Shown piece by piece: positions 8,725 to 17,870 of a stretch of DNA of 39,050 nucleotides; position 1 is the first letter of the stretch, and each line of letters opens with the position of its first letter. The DNA is from Nitrospirota bacterium (GTDB lineage: Bacteria; NPL-UPA2; JAADIA01). The notes below the pieces were generated by a model, which worked only from the letters and a program-made list of their open reading frames with translations, ran no database searches and had not been told where the DNA came from. The stretch spans positions 1 to 39,050 of the forward strand of contig JAADIA010000092.1 of the NCBI GenBank assembly GCA_013151555.1, read 5' to 3'. Position numbers and translations under genes: made by a program.

Positions 8725-9731
8725 CGTTCCTCCTGAAGTTTGCGGGAGAAGAGCCCTTTGATGAACCAGATTCCATAAGATAGGTGGGTGAGGACTATTC
8801 CAAGGAAGACCAGGAAAACCTTTTTAGGGGACCGGTGTTTTAATCCCGTAAGCAGCGCCAGGGCAAGATAGATAACCAAACAAATTGCCCATAAGGAAAA
8901 GAAGAGCGGATGAATAAAGCCCAAGGTCCAGCCAAAGAGAAGACCAATGGTTAAAACAGAAGGAAGAAAATAAGAGAATCTTAAAGACGTTTGCGGGAAT
9001 CTTTTAGCAAAGTAGCCCCGGTGTAAAGCATAGTTAGTTACCTGCTTCAGGTGAGGAAGAAATAATCTGCGGCGGTGGTGATAGATGAGGACATTGGGGT
9101 CATATATTATCTTCCGGCCCAATCTCTTGGTGATATCCAGACAAACAGCGGTATCCTCCCCCGGCCAGAACTTGGTCTGGAACCCTCCCAATTCTTCCAT
9201 AATGGATTTGCGGACGATGAAGTTGCAAGAAGGAAAATCATCAACCAGCCGCTCTTGTGCCGGCGTATACCGGTAACGACAAGTCCCTCCTCCCAGGAGG
9301 GAGGAAAAGACAGCTCCACTGGCTTTCTGTCTTAAATCATCGCTTTCCGGAGTTACTGCCGGCCCCCCTACCGCGGCGATATCCTCATTCTTAAAATGTT
9401 CCAAGCTATTTTTTAACCAATCCTCAGCTGGATAAGTGTCATCATCCAAGAAGGCTAAAATCTCTCCCCCGGCTTCCTCCATACCTCTGTTTCGCTTCTC
9501 GGCCGGACCCATGCTTCCGGTAGGAATTATTCGCAACTTTTTTTTGCTTGACTTTCTTGTCGGATTTAAAGAATTCGCCGGGTTTGTTGCGTCCGGCAGG
9601 ACTAAGATTTCCAAATTAGGATAGTCCAATTTCAAGCAGCTCTCCAGGCAAACATCAAGCATTTCATTAAACCTCTTCACGGGAACAATAATGGAGATTA
9701 AAGGATAATTTGTTGTTTCAAATCTTGTCAT
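8721..9731 (-). CDS. GT2 family glycosyltransferase with C-terminal membrane segments
   Basis: This 336-residue protein starts with a GT-A fold: SIIVPVKRFNEML near residue 14, the metal-binding FLDDDTYPAEDW and the acceptor-side GEDTAVCLDITKRLG. After about residue 245 come two to three hydrophobic segments, indicating attachment to the inner membrane. This layout is common among inverting transferases that work on polyprenyl-linked intermediates or membrane glycans. The gene overlaps the upstream GT2 gene by 14 bp and the downstream SDR gene by 4 bp, so it belongs to one operon. The donor and acceptor cannot be deduced. Confidence 0.82.
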   Translation of the reverse strand: MTRFETTNYPLISIIVPVKRFNEMLDVCLESCLKLDYPNLEILVLPDATNPANSLNPTRKSSKKKLRIIPTGSMGPAEKRNRGMEEAGGEILAFLDDDTYPAEDWLKNSLEHFKNEDIAAVGGPAVTPESDDLRQKASGAVFSSLLGGGTCRYRYTPAQERLVDDFPSCNFIVRKSIMEELGGFQTKFWPGEDTAVCLDITKRLGRKIIYDPNVLIYHHRRRLFLPHLKQVTNYALHRGYFAKRFPQTSLRFSYFLPSVLTIGLLFGWTLGFIHPLFFSLWAICLVIYLALALLTGLKHRSPKKVFLVFLGIVLTHLSYGIWFIKGLFSRKLQEER

Positions 9732-10461
9732 AGTATCTCAAGATATACATGCGGTAGAAAATAGCCATGGTATCCCACCAGGTGTTGAAGATGGCGCTCC
9801 ATCCGATTCTTCTCCAGCAGCGTTTCTTAAAATCCAGGGTTATCGGGATCTCGACAATTCGGTATCCCATATGGTGAGCATTGGCAAGGAGTTCCAGGTC
9901 AAAGGCAAACCTCTTGCAGAGCACCTTGGGGAAAACCTTCTTCAAGACTTCATATTTAAAGAGCTTTATCCCTGTCTGAGTATCCCGAACAGGCAGGTTG
10001 AACATTATCCGGGTCAGGAAATGGTACCCGAAACTGACCACACGTCGTTGCCAGGGGTAATCCACCTTAGAGCGAGGATGGCGCTTGGAACCGATGACGA
10101 TATCGGCCCGATTCTCTCTAAGAGCATGAAAAAGGGTTCGAATCTGCTCGGGGTGAAGGTCCAGGTCCGCATCGAGGAAGGCAACAATATCCCCTTCCAC
10201 ATAGCGAAAGGCCTTCTTCATCGCACGCCCCTTGCCGTAGTTGACCATATTTCGTTTGATATGAATATTGGAAAAATTAGCGGCGAATTTCCTGGCTTCC
10301 CTCAAGGTATTATCGGTACTGCCGTCATCGAGAACGATGATTTCGTAATCACAGCCGAACCCATCCAGAGCCTCCATTGTCTCCCTCAGGTTGGAGACAA
10401 TGTGATGGTCCTCATTATGAGCAGGCATTATTACCGATATTTTGCCGTTGTATCCCTGCAT
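9718..10461 (-). CDS. DPM1-like GT2 glycosyltransferase (polyprenyl-phosphate sugar synthase type)
   Basis: This 247-residue protein has the compact form of dolichyl/polyprenyl-phosphate glycosyltransferases. Seen are IMPAHNEDHHI at the start, VLDDGSTDNT, the conserved NYGKGRAMKKAF segment, FLDADLDLHPEQI with the metal-binding Asp pair, and DTQTGIKLFKYEVL. It lacks obvious membrane segments. Members make polyprenyl-phosphate-linked monosaccharides for use by GT-C enzymes on the outer face of the membrane. A GT39-type GT-C enzyme is encoded at 29274-30908 and could use such a donor (inference). It follows the flippase gene and overlaps the next GT2 gene. Confidence 0.82.
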   Translation of the reverse strand: MQGYNGKISVIMPAHNEDHHIVSNLRETMEALDGFGCDYEIIVLDDGSTDNTLREARKFAANFSNIHIKRNMVNYGKGRAMKKAFRYVEGDIVAFLDADLDLHPEQIRTLFHALRENRADIVIGSKRHPRSKVDYPWQRRVVSFGYHFLTRIMFNLPVRDTQTGIKLFKYEVLKKVFPKVLCKRFAFDLELLANAHHMGYRIVEIPITLDFKKRCWRRIGWSAIFNTWWDTMAIFYRMYILRYYDKI

Positions 10462-10516
10462 ATTCTCCCACCTTTAATGAACCTGCTTCAAATAATGTCG
10501 CGGATAGTTGCCAAGA

Positions 10517-11767
10517 TCAACAACTTCTCTTTTCCTTGCTTTTTCTGCTCCAGCCAAAGGCGGAAACAAGAATAAAAATAAATGTGCCGCTGATTCCCAG
10601 AACGAGGATAACCTGAGGCAAGGTAGCATGAAACCTGCTGAGCAGAATTATATGAAGCATTACCCCTCCCCCTAATCCGTAGATAAATTTCATCCGATGC
10701 ACCGCTAAGTTATAATAGACCAAAATCGTTGTCAGAGCAAGGGGAATGAGGGCAAAGCCAAATACCTTAAGAAGCGGTGGCACGGTAGCTGCATAGGCCG
10801 GACGGAAGATATTTATAATCAGTTTCGGGAAAAGGAAAAAGAAGAGAGCTGCGCCGAAACAGAGTAAAAGAGAATAAATCAAGCTTTGTTTGAGGAGGGG
10901 AAAAGAATCTCCCCCCCGGGTTTTTTCCTCTGAGACCTTGGGAAACATAACCGCAGAGACCGCTGCCGGCAGATAGACTATCGTTCTCCCCAGGACGGAG
11001 GCCGTGGAATAGTCTGCCGCCAATGTTTTGCTGAAGAAATGTTTTACAAGCACAATATCCACAAATTGGAGGAGGGCAAGGAAGAAGAGCGCCCCGAGTA
11101 CCGGAAGGCTATATCTATACATCTCCATAAAATCTATTTTCTCCCGGGGGGCGTCCTGCCCGAAAAGAAATTTCAAAGAGAACAGAGCTAACCCCAGGGA
11201 CACCACCGCTGCGATAATTGAGCTTCCCATGGCTCCCGCAACCCGAAATCCGAAGAAAACCAGAATAATACCGGCAATCAGCCGGGCAGAAACAGAGGCA
11301 ATCCCATTCACTGCCCAGGGAACGAACTTCTGCAATCCCTGGAGAGTTCCGAAAGCCACCGGGGCAAGAAAAGCCATTCCTAAAGCTATCCCGGTAATAA
11401 TTATCGGACCCTGGGAATCAATTTTTAAGAACCTGGTAAGGAACCGGCTGGCCACCATGAAGATAATGAGCAGCACACCTCCGAGGAGGCTTACCTTGCC
11501 CAGGGACTGGAGAAAAAGAGAGGCGATTTTCTTCTGGTCCCCATTAGCTCTATAATGGGAGACCTGTTTGGCAATAACCGTCTGGATGGTAACTCCGGGA
11601 ACAGAGATGATCACAAAGAGCGCCAGGAGGCTGGAAAAGGCGGCAAAGTCCCCCGGCTGGAGACCTCTATTCATAAATATCTGAAACAAAAAGTTCCCCA
11701 ACCCACCAACAATCCCGGCGAAGAACATTATGTTGGCTTGTTTTATCAGACCATCGCTGGATTTCAT
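10517..11767 (-). CDS. Wzx-like lipid-linked oligosaccharide flippase (MOP superfamily)
   Basis: This roughly 416-residue protein is almost wholly hydrophobic with about 12 predicted membrane segments, beginning with a QANIMFFAGIVGGLGN helix. Helices rich in Gly/Phe, the GDFAAFSSLLALF segment and the overall size match polysaccharide transport proteins of the Wzx/MurJ-type MOP superfamily. Such proteins move undecaprenyl-linked repeat units across the inner membrane. It lies between GT2 genes in the glycan cluster, supporting that role. I chose the ATG at 11767, preceded by AGGA; an in-frame GTG 33 bp upstream is possible. Confidence 0.82.
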   Translation of the reverse strand: MKSSDGLIKQANIMFFAGIVGGLGNFLFQIFMNRGLQPGDFAAFSSLLALFVIISVPGVTIQTVIAKQVSHYRANGDQKKIASLFLQSLGKVSLLGGVLLIIFMVASRFLTRFLKIDSQGPIIITGIALGMAFLAPVAFGTLQGLQKFVPWAVNGIASVSARLIAGIILVFFGFRVAGAMGSSIIAAVVSLGLALFSLKFLFGQDAPREKIDFMEMYRYSLPVLGALFFLALLQFVDIVLVKHFFSKTLAADYSTASVLGRTIVYLPAAVSAVMFPKVSEEKTRGGDSFPLLKQSLIYSLLLCFGAALFFFLFPKLIINIFRPAYAATVPPLLKVFGFALIPLALTTILVYYNLAVHRMKFIYGLGGGVMLHIILLSRFHATLPQVILVLGISGTFIFILVSAFGWSRKSKEKRSC

Positions 11768-11800
11768 TAGATATCCTAACAAAAAAAACCTTATAATCAC

Positions 11801-11939
11801 AGATTACCCACCCTCTTGAGGCAGGCAGGGATTATCACGAGATTAGAATTTAAGTTTTTTAAATTGGAAAAATTTTTAGATATTAGTTCTTTTTCTGAGT
11901 AAATCTTAGGGGTTATACTTTCCTGCCGTTATTGCAGTT
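11801..11939. other. AT-rich spacer within the glycan operon
   Basis: 139 bp between two cluster genes. It contains a short TTTAAGTTTTTTAAATT stretch and AT-rich sequence. I see no clear promoter or terminator on the minus strand. Confidence 0.4.
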
Positions 11940-12644
11940 TTAATCTCTAAGTTTCAATTTGAGCAAGCAACGCAACGCCGCTAAGCCGTCTTTCCAGCTT
12001 ATTTTCTTACCCTCATGGTAACCCCTGCCCCGGTAGGAAACAGGAACTTCCAGGATATTATATCCCTTTTTCAAGGCTTTGGCAGTGACCTCCGGTTCGA
12101 ACTCGAAGGAAACGGCTTCAAGCTCCAGGGAAAGAAGGATCTCTCTCCTGAAGACCTTGTAGCAGGTTTCCATATCGGTCAGCTTGCTTCCATACAAAAG
12201 ATTGGTCATAAAAGTCAAAAACCTGTTCCCCCAATGATGACAGGAAACCGGGAATTTATTATTGCCCAGGAAACGCGAACCGTAGACGATATCCGTTTTC
12301 CCTTCCGCAATCGGTTCTATAAGTTTATAATACTCCTGAGGGCTATACTCCAGGTCGGCATCCTGTATTATCACCAAATCTCCCCGGGCTTCTCTCAACC
12401 CGGTTTTTATCGCCTCTCCCTTACCCTTATTGTGAGCATGGTAAGTTATTTTTATCTCTTTGTCTAAAAGCTTAAGCCAATCCCGGGTCCCATCGGTGGA
12501 GCAATCATCTACGATGATTATCTCCTTATCTATATCAACGGCCCTTACCTGCCGCAATATCTCGCTGATGGTATCCCGCTCATTATAAACCGGCATAATA
12601 ACGGATATTTTTAACCCAAAAACCTTCCTCTCTCTTGGCAACAA
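11940..12644 (-). CDS. GT2 family glycosyltransferase (DPM-like), first gene of glycan cluster
   Basis: This 234-residue protein is a compact GT2 enzyme. It shows ISVIMPVYNERDTI near the start, IIVDDCSTDGT, the NKGKGEAIKTGL segment, the metal-binding IIQDADLEYSPQEY and FLGNNKFP. The spacing resembles polyprenyl-phosphate mannosyl/glucosyl transferases. There is no ATG at the expected place: the frame opens with TTG codons at 12644 and 12641, so the start is a TTG or the protein is slightly shorter. A promoter about 115 bp upstream would drive this gene and probably the genes behind it. Confidence 0.8.
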   Translation of the reverse strand: MLPRERKVFGLKISVIMPVYNERDTISEILRQVRAVDIDKEIIIVDDCSTDGTRDWLKLLDKEIKITYHAHNKGKGEAIKTGLREARGDLVIIQDADLEYSPQEYYKLIEPIAEGKTDIVYGSRFLGNNKFPVSCHHWGNRFLTFMTNLLYGSKLTDMETCYKVFRREILLSLELEAVSFEFEPEVTAKALKKGYNILEVPVSYRGRGYHEGKKISWKDGLAALRCLLKLKLRD

Positions 12645-12756
12645 AGCCCCCCGGTCATGATGACGCCTTCACCTTTAGCCTTCAACAAGGAAACCCTTTT
12701 GGCTACCATCACCCCCATGGTCCCAGGATGATGAGACCCTTCCTTATCTGTAAAAA
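12645..12756 (-). other. Hairpin-rich 5' leader in front of the glycan cluster
   Basis: The roughly 105-nt transcribed leader, read on the minus strand, contains several pairable segments: GGTC/GACC, AGCC/GGCT enclosing AAGG-GTTT-CCTT, and TGATG/CATCA. No known riboswitch consensus that I can recall fits (fluoride, c-di-GMP, Moco and TPP were considered). It may be a regulatory leader or only coincidental pairing. Confidence 0.35.
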
Positions 12757-12784
12757 ATTATAGCATACTTCCTCTCTCCGTCAA
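12757..12784 (-). promoter_or_regulatory. Sigma70-type promoter for the glycan cluster
   Basis: On the minus strand TTGACG (12779-12784) and TATAAT (12757-12762) are separated by 16 bp. The predicted transcription start near 12750 leaves a leader of about 105 nt before the first GT2 gene. Confidence 0.6.
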
Positions 12785-12942
12785 CTGTTTAATGTTTTGT
12801 GCAAAACCATTGCAGCCTCATCCGGCATTTCGAACATAGTTATTCCTCTCCTCCCGGATAAAACCGGACCTTGCGTCCTCCGGCCGGGCGAACAAGAAAA
12901 GAGTCCTGCCCGCCAGAGACAGGAATAAATCTTTTTTTCTTA

Positions 12943-12971
12943 TTGTTGTCGGACAAACGGCATGATATTAT
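12943..12971 (+). promoter_or_regulatory. Possible promoter of rnz
   Basis: TTGTTG (12943-12948) and TATTAT (12966-12971) are 17 bp apart. The TATTAT box ends 22 bp before the rnz start, leaving a very short leader that still contains the ribosome-binding site AGGAGGAG. Confidence 0.45.
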
Positions 12972-12993
12972 ATGGCATAGGAGGAGCAAGAAG

Positions 12994-13902
12994 ATGAAAG
13001 TAATTACTCTGGGGACAAGTGGAGCCGTTCCCACCCTGAAGAGAAGTTTGCCCGCAGCCGCCTTACAAAGAGAAGGAGAAATTTTCCTCTTTGATTGCGG
13101 TGAAGGGACCCAGATGCAGTTGATGAAAGCGAAGCTGTCCATATATAAAGTGGAGAAAATATTCATCTCCCATCTTCATGGCGACCATGTGGTAGGATTG
13201 CCGGGCTTGCTGATGTCTTTGGGGCAGACGCCCCGGGAGAAGCCTCTCTTCATCTACGGACCGAGGGGGATCAAGGATTATGTCCTGGCCAACAAGAAGC
13301 ACCTCAATTTTCATTGTGAATACGAACTGTTGCTCAGGGAAGTAAAGGAGGGGATAATCTCCGAGGAAGATAAATATCGGTTCGAAGCCGTGGCGCTCGA
13401 TCATAACCACCTCAGCCTGGGATATGCCTTGATAGAGAAAGAACGTCCGGGAAAATTCTCGGTGGAGAAAGCTAAATCCCTGGGTCTTGAAGAAGGCCCC
13501 CTGTTCGGGAAGCTCCAGAGAGGCGAGGACATTAAATTGGAGAACGGAAAGGTTATCCATCCCCGGGATGTCCTGGGAAAACCGCGACGGGGAAGGAAAG
13601 TAATCTACGCCACCGACACCCGTCCCTGCCCGGGAGTAGCTAAGTTAAGCCAAGGGGCCGATGTTCTGATTCACGACGGGATGTTCAGCCAACAAGAGGA
13701 GAAAGAAGCTCGAGAAAGGGGGCACTCTACAGTGACTCAGGTCGCCCGGATGGCTAAGGATGCCGGAGTAAACAGGTTGATTCTAACGCATATCAGCTCT
13801 CGCTATCCCGATGACAACCTTTTGTTGAAAGAAGCAAGAACAATTTTTCCTTCAGCCATCATCGGCCGGGACCTGATGGAGATAGAGGTTCCTTTACCTT
13901 AA
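12994..13902 (+). CDS. rnz: Ribonuclease Z (tRNA 3' endonuclease)
   Basis: This 302-residue protein belongs to the metallo-beta-lactamase superfamily. It opens with ITLGTSGAVPT, has the zinc-binding signature FISHLHGDHVVGLPG (about 58-72) and later ATDTRPC and LTHISSRY, all in the RNase Z order. RNase Z removes the 3' trailer from tRNA precursors. The ATG at 12994 is preceded by AGGAGGAG at ideal spacing; an upstream in-frame extension from 12871 exists but lacks family similarity. The length is normal for bacterial RNase Z of about 300 residues. It is the first plus-strand gene after the divergent glycan cluster. Confidence 0.92.
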   Translation: MKVITLGTSGAVPTLKRSLPAAALQREGEIFLFDCGEGTQMQLMKAKLSIYKVEKIFISHLHGDHVVGLPGLLMSLGQTPREKPLFIYGPRGIKDYVLANKKHLNFHCEYELLLREVKEGIISEEDKYRFEAVALDHNHLSLGYALIEKERPGKFSVEKAKSLGLEEGPLFGKLQRGEDIKLENGKVIHPRDVLGKPRRGRKVIYATDTRPCPGVAKLSQGADVLIHDGMFSQQEEKEARERGHSTVTQVARMAKDAGVNRLILTHISSRYPDDNLLLKEARTIFPSAIIGRDLMEIEVPLP

Positions 13903-13931
13903 TAACTTTCCCCTAACGCCCTCCCTCTCCG

Positions 13932-13960
13932 GATTGACAACCGTTATAGCCGGTGGTAAA
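13932..13960 (+). promoter_or_regulatory. Sigma70-type promoter of the ABC exporter operon
   Basis: TTGACA (13932-13937) and TAAAAT (13955-13960) are separated by 17 bp. They lie about 100 bp upstream of the ATPase gene start. Confidence 0.6.
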
Positions 13961-14061
13961 ATGCAAGCACGGGACGCGGTAAGGAAGAAAAGAATCTTTT
14001 AAACCTTTTTCCTGGAATTTCAGGCATGTTTTCTGACAGAAGAGTTATTCCGGAGGCCAAG

Positions 14062-14940
14062 ATGACGGAAAAACCAGCCGTAGTAGAGACAAAGAATTTG
14101 ACTAAGGCATATACAGATTTCTGGGGGCGTCCCCGGGTAATGGCTCTCTGTGGCCTGGATCTCATTATTCGCCAGGGGGAAATCTTTGGGCTCCTGGGCC
14201 CTAATGGTTCCGGGAAGACAACGACGATCAAGTTACTCTTGGGGCTTCTTTTTCCCACTGCCGGGAAGGCCTGGATTCTGGGAAAGCCGACCGGAAGTGT
14301 TGCTATCTATCAGCGCATCGGTTTTCTGCCCGAGGAATCCTACTTCTACCGGTTCCTTAATGCGGAAGAGACGCTTTTCTTCTATGGCCAGCTATTCGGG
14401 CTCCGGGGAAAGGTGCTCAGAAAAAAGACGGATGAACTTATCGAGTTAGTCGGTCTTAAAGAAGCCCGGAAGAGACGCTTGAAAGAATATTCAAAAGGCA
14501 TGGCCAGAAGGATTGGCCTGGCCCAAGCGCTGATCAATGACCCGGAGCTCATCTTTCTCGATGAACCCACCAGCGGTCTGGACCCTATTGGCTCACGAGA
14601 GATGAAAGACCTTATTCTGGAATTGCGCCGGAGGGGAAAGACGGTCATCCTCTCTTCCCATTTTCTGGCCGATGTGGAAGATGTCTGCGATAGAATAGCT
14701 ATCCTCCATAGAGGCAAGCTGATCAAAAGCGGAGAGGTTAAGGACCTTCTTACAGTTAAAGAGATTACTCAGCTTGAGATTAAAAATCTTTCCCAAGATG
14801 GGCTGAAGGAAATACAGGCAGTCATAAGTAAAGTCAAAGGGGAATTAAGCAGCATAAAACACCCCACGGAGACCCTGGAGTCTCTTTTCCTGAAGACCAT
14901 CGAGGAACATAGCCATGTCGAAGATACTAACGGTAGCTAA
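14062..14940 (+). CDS. ABC transporter ATP-binding protein (ABC-2 exporter type)
   Basis: About 292 residues. The Walker A motif [10 protein letters not shown], the Q-loop region FLPEESYFY, the signature [15 protein letters not shown], Walker [14 protein letters not shown] and the H-loop SSHF are all intact. The C-terminal 70 residues are a variable extension typical of DrrA/NatA/GldA-like exporters. The start at 14062 has GGAGG 5 bp upstream; an in-frame ATG at 14026 is less well supported. It overlaps the following permease gene by 26 bp, so the two are translationally coupled. The substrate is unknown. Confidence 0.9.
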   Translation: MTEKPAVVETKNLTKAYTDFWGRPRVMALCGLDLIIRQGEIFGLLGPNGSGKTTTIKLLLGLLFPTAGKAWILGKPTGSVAIYQRIGFLPEESYFYRFLNAEETLFFYGQLFGLRGKVLRKKTDELIELVGLKEARKRRLKEYSKGMARRIGLAQALINDPELIFLDEPTSGLDPIGSREMKDLILELRRRGKTVILSSHFLADVEDVCDRIAILHRGKLIKSGEVKDLLTVKEITQLEIKNLSQDGLKEIQAVISKVKGELSSIKHPTETLESLFLKTIEEHSHVEDTNGS

Positions 14941-16216
14941 GCTTGTCCTTCAAGAGTCCTTGAGAAAGAAAATCCTCTTCGTCCTGGGGCTATTCTTCCT
15001 TATTCTCCTGGTCTCTTCCCCGTTTTTAGATACGGTCCGCCAGGAAGATAAAGTCAAATTAGTGGAAAGAATCTCCTTTAGCTCCCTCGCTTTTTTTGGG
15101 ATTTTAGCAGCTATCTTTCTGCCTGCAGCCTCCCTCCCCGGAGAGATAGAAGAAAAGCTGATTCAGGCAATTATGACCAAACCTATCGGCAGGCTTAATT
15201 TTCTTTTGGGGAAGATCCTTGGTTTTGTCTTGATAATCGGTTTTCTGTTCATCTTGATGGGGACTCTGAGCTGGGCTCTCATCCAGATTACCGCTAAAGG
15301 AACGGAACTCTCCGCCAAGAGGTCATTTTCTGCTCAGCACCTGACTTTTATAGGAGGAGATTCGGACAAAATTAAGCCTTTGGAGAAAACCGTGCAGGAA
15401 GGAAAAATCGCCTGGTTGGTGGGAACGCAGGATATAAAAGCAGTCTGGTCCTGGGAAAAACTGAATAGGTCCTTAACCAAAGGGGAAGCTACCTTTCGGG
15501 TGATAAACACTCTCCCTGCCGGGGGTGCCGAGAGCACAAAACTGGAGATAAGAGGATTTTCCCTCCAAAAGATGATCCAAGACCAGAGAATAGTAGTCAA
15601 GAGCGATAAGCCCATTAATTTCGCAATAGATATTAAGGACATCAATCCCAAAGACTTAGCAGAATCTCGCGGAGAGTTTCAGATTGAGGTCCAGCGTCTC
15701 GATAAGGATTATGCTATCGGCTTAAAGAAGGATGCTGTGAAAATTCTTGCTTCCCCGGGAAGCTTCAATCTCAACTTTCTGAAAGGGATCCTTCTCCTCT
15801 TCTTCGAGGTAATTCTCATGGTGGTAATTACCGTGGCCGGCTCTACTTTCTTGTCTTCGGCAGTAACCATCTCTTTGTCTCTCTTTATCTACCTATCCGG
15901 ACATATGATAGAATTTTTAAAGACCGTGCTTAGAACCATGACAACTACCGGAATTATGTCCGTCCCGTATAGTCAGAACCCTTTAGTGGAAACAGTAGAA
16001 AAACATTCCTCCCGGTTGATGGAAGTTTTCACCTTCTTCCTCCACTGGTTTACTACCTTATTCCCTAACTTGAAAAGGTTTGAAGTCTCTTCCTCCATTG
16101 TCGCGGGAATAGACGTCCCCTCTTCTTTGTTAACGAGTTCCTTTATCTATATGTCCGTTTATGCCTTCATTGCTCTTATTGTTGCCTACTTATTCTTCCG
16201 GCGTAAGGAGTTTTAA
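14915..16216 (+). CDS. ABC-2 type permease with large extracytoplasmic insert
   Basis: This 433-residue protein has an N-terminal membrane segment (about 20-40), a pair around 55-75 and 100-130, a long hydrophilic region (about 135-285) and three to four more membrane segments near the C terminus. The sequence [20 protein letters not shown] matches the gate-helix region found in ABC-2 permeases (the equivalent in the second permease of this operon is KELEKQTASTILTKPLSR). It is coupled to the ATPase gene and shares its stop/start with the next gene. It likely forms an exporter with the second permease. The large insert suggests an extracytoplasmic binding or sensing role (inference). Confidence 0.78.
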   Translation: MSKILTVAKLVLQESLRKKILFVLGLFFLILLVSSPFLDTVRQEDKVKLVERISFSSLAFFGILAAIFLPAASLPGEIEEKLIQAIMTKPIGRLNFLLGKILGFVLIIGFLFILMGTLSWALIQITAKGTELSAKRSFSAQHLTFIGGDSDKIKPLEKTVQEGKIAWLVGTQDIKAVWSWEKLNRSLTKGEATFRVINTLPAGGAESTKLEIRGFSLQKMIQDQRIVVKSDKPINFAIDIKDINPKDLAESRGEFQIEVQRLDKDYAIGLKKDAVKILASPGSFNLNFLKGILLLFFEVILMVVITVAGSTFLSSAVTISLSLFIYLSGHMIEFLKTVLRTMTTTGIMSVPYSQNPLVETVEKHSSRLMEVFTFFLHWFTTLFPNLKRFEVSSSIVAGIDVPSSLLTSSFIYMSVYAFIALIVAYLFFRRKEF

Positions 16217-17004
16217 TGTCTCGGTTAAAAAAGTATATTCCATTCATAGCCTTCATCCTTGTTCTTTTTATGTTACTCTTGCCTCTCCAGGGCAGAATAA
16301 ACAGATTGCGGGTAGAAAAAGAACTGGTGGAGACAGACATCTTTGAAACAACTACTCCCAGCGATATCTGGGGCACCCTGCTCTTAGCCGGTTTTCGGGG
16401 CGTAGCCGTAGATATGCTCTGGGTACAGGCAATAAATCTTCAACAGGAAGGCAAGTTTTTTGAACTTCTTACTCTTTACCAACTAATCCTCGATCTCCAG
16501 CCTCATTTTGTAAATATCTGGGCCTATAGTGCCTGGAATATGGCCTATAACATCTCCAATGATATGGAAACGAAGGAGCAGAAATGGCAATGGATTCAAA
16601 AGGGTCTGGCTCTTCTCAGGAAAGGTATTAAAAGAAACCCGAAAAGCTATATTCTTTACTTCGAGTTAGGGTGGTTCTATTTTCATAAAGTTGAAGCCGA
16701 CCCTTACTATGGGGAACAATTAAAGAAAGAAGGAAAGAATAATTATTTCTTAGCTCTTTATTGGTTTAAGCAAGCCTCCAAGATAGAACCCCATCCTTCT
16801 TATGTAGAGAGGATCATTGCTCATACCTGGGAGAAGTTAGCCGCTCGGGCAGAAAGAGAAGGAAATATCGAGAAACGGGACGAGTACAGGATTGAGGCTC
16901 TCCGGCAGTGGAAAAAGAATGTCAAAAAATATCCTCATGATAAGGTATCCCGGAGTGCTTATATCTACTGGAAAAAGATTCTGGGGAAGGAAAATAACTC
17001 ATGA
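16216..17004 (+). CDS. TPR-like membrane-anchored protein of the ABC operon
   Basis: This 262-residue protein has one N-terminal membrane anchor (about residues 7-24) with a short positively charged N terminus. The rest is helical and repeats the pattern of tetratricopeptide segments, for example FFELLTLYQLILDLQPHFVN and LLRKGIKRNPKSYILYFELG. I do not recognise a named family. The gene begins on the last base of the upstream permease stop codon and overlaps the second permease gene by 4 bp, so it is part of a four-gene exporter operon. It may be a scaffold for the transporter or its substrate (inference). Confidence 0.65.
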   Translation: MSRLKKYIPFIAFILVLFMLLLPLQGRINRLRVEKELVETDIFETTTPSDIWGTLLLAGFRGVAVDMLWVQAINLQQEGKFFELLTLYQLILDLQPHFVNIWAYSAWNMAYNISNDMETKEQKWQWIQKGLALLRKGIKRNPKSYILYFELGWFYFHKVEADPYYGEQLKKEGKNNYFLALYWFKQASKIEPHPSYVERIIAHTWEKLAARAEREGNIEKRDEYRIEALRQWKKNVKKYPHDKVSRSAYIYWKKILGKENNS

Positions 17005-17762
17005 AGCTTTTAGCTTTAACTAAAAATGCCTATAAGGAATCTGTCCGGCAGCCTATCTTTTCCCTGCTCCTTATAATCAGCGCTTTCCTTATCTACGTCT
17101 CACCCTTCCTGGCCTTCTTCACCTTTGGTGAAGAGGCAAAGATGATCAAGGACATGGGTTTAGCTACAATAACCGTCTGCGGGATTCTCCTGGCTCTCTT
17201 CGGGTCTTCTACGGTCATCGCCAAGGAATTGGAGAAACAAACTGCATCAACTATCCTCACCAAGCCCCTCAGCCGCAGTCAATTTATTTTGGGTAAATTC
17301 CTGGGAATTATCGGCAGCGTCCTTTTAGCTATCCTTGTTCTTGCCTTGATCTTCTTTCTTACTCTCTATCAAATGGAAAAGAAGATGGATTTTTCCATCT
17401 TCCCGGCGATTTTCCTGATCTACTTTCAGGTGGTAGTAATAACGGCTATTTCAGTAGGAATATCTACCCGTACAGGGATGGTGCCTAATATAATCCTCTC
17501 TTCCTTCATCTTTATTCTCGGACACTTATCTAATTATCTCGTCAATTTTCTGGAAGGAAAAAGTTTCCTCATAAGCCTGGGAGGTAAGATTGCTTACCTG
17601 GTCATCCCAAATCTGGAGAACTTTAACGTTTCCGGAGCCATTGCCGTAGGAACCCCCGTACCTCTGGACTATCTCCTGTATGCCGCTTCCTACGGAGTTA
17701 TTTATACCGTCATTGCTCTTCTGGGAGCGATAGTTCTTTTCCAGGGCAAGGAGATCAGATAA
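17001..17762 (+). CDS. ABC-2 type permease
   Basis: This 253-residue protein has about six membrane segments and the internal KELEKQTASTILTKPLSR segment typical of ABC-2 permeases. It resembles the gliding/NosY-like class of compact permeases. It is the last gene of the exporter operon and overlaps the TPR-like gene by 4 bp. With the permease at 14915-16216 it would give a heterodimeric channel energised by the upstream ATPase. Confidence 0.82.
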   Translation: MKLLALTKNAYKESVRQPIFSLLLIISAFLIYVSPFLAFFTFGEEAKMIKDMGLATITVCGILLALFGSSTVIAKELEKQTASTILTKPLSRSQFILGKFLGIIGSVLLAILVLALIFFLTLYQMEKKMDFSIFPAIFLIYFQVVVITAISVGISTRTGMVPNIILSSFIFILGHLSNYLVNFLEGKSFLISLGGKIAYLVIPNLENFNVSGAIAVGTPVPLDYLLYAASYGVIYTVIALLGAIVLFQGKEIR

Positions 17763-17870
17763 GTTTCTTCTCTCTTAACTGCAATCAAGATATGCACCTT
17801 TATAATTTATCCAATCCTTCTTCGTCACAAGGCTAAGACATTTCTAATCTGCGGCAATCTCCGGCGGGAA

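Noticed and set aside
9871-10575. A 234-residue plus-strand open frame antisense to a GT2 gene
   Set aside because: It shows no protein motif and lies entirely opposite a well-supported GT2 gene; it is a frame shadow.
12645-12756. A fluoride or c-di-GMP riboswitch in the leader
   Set aside because: The conserved bases of those families are not present in the right order; only general pairing is seen.
12840-13166. A small minus-strand protein overlapping the start of rnz
   Set aside because: No motif, and it overlaps the well-supported rnz start and its ribosome-binding site.
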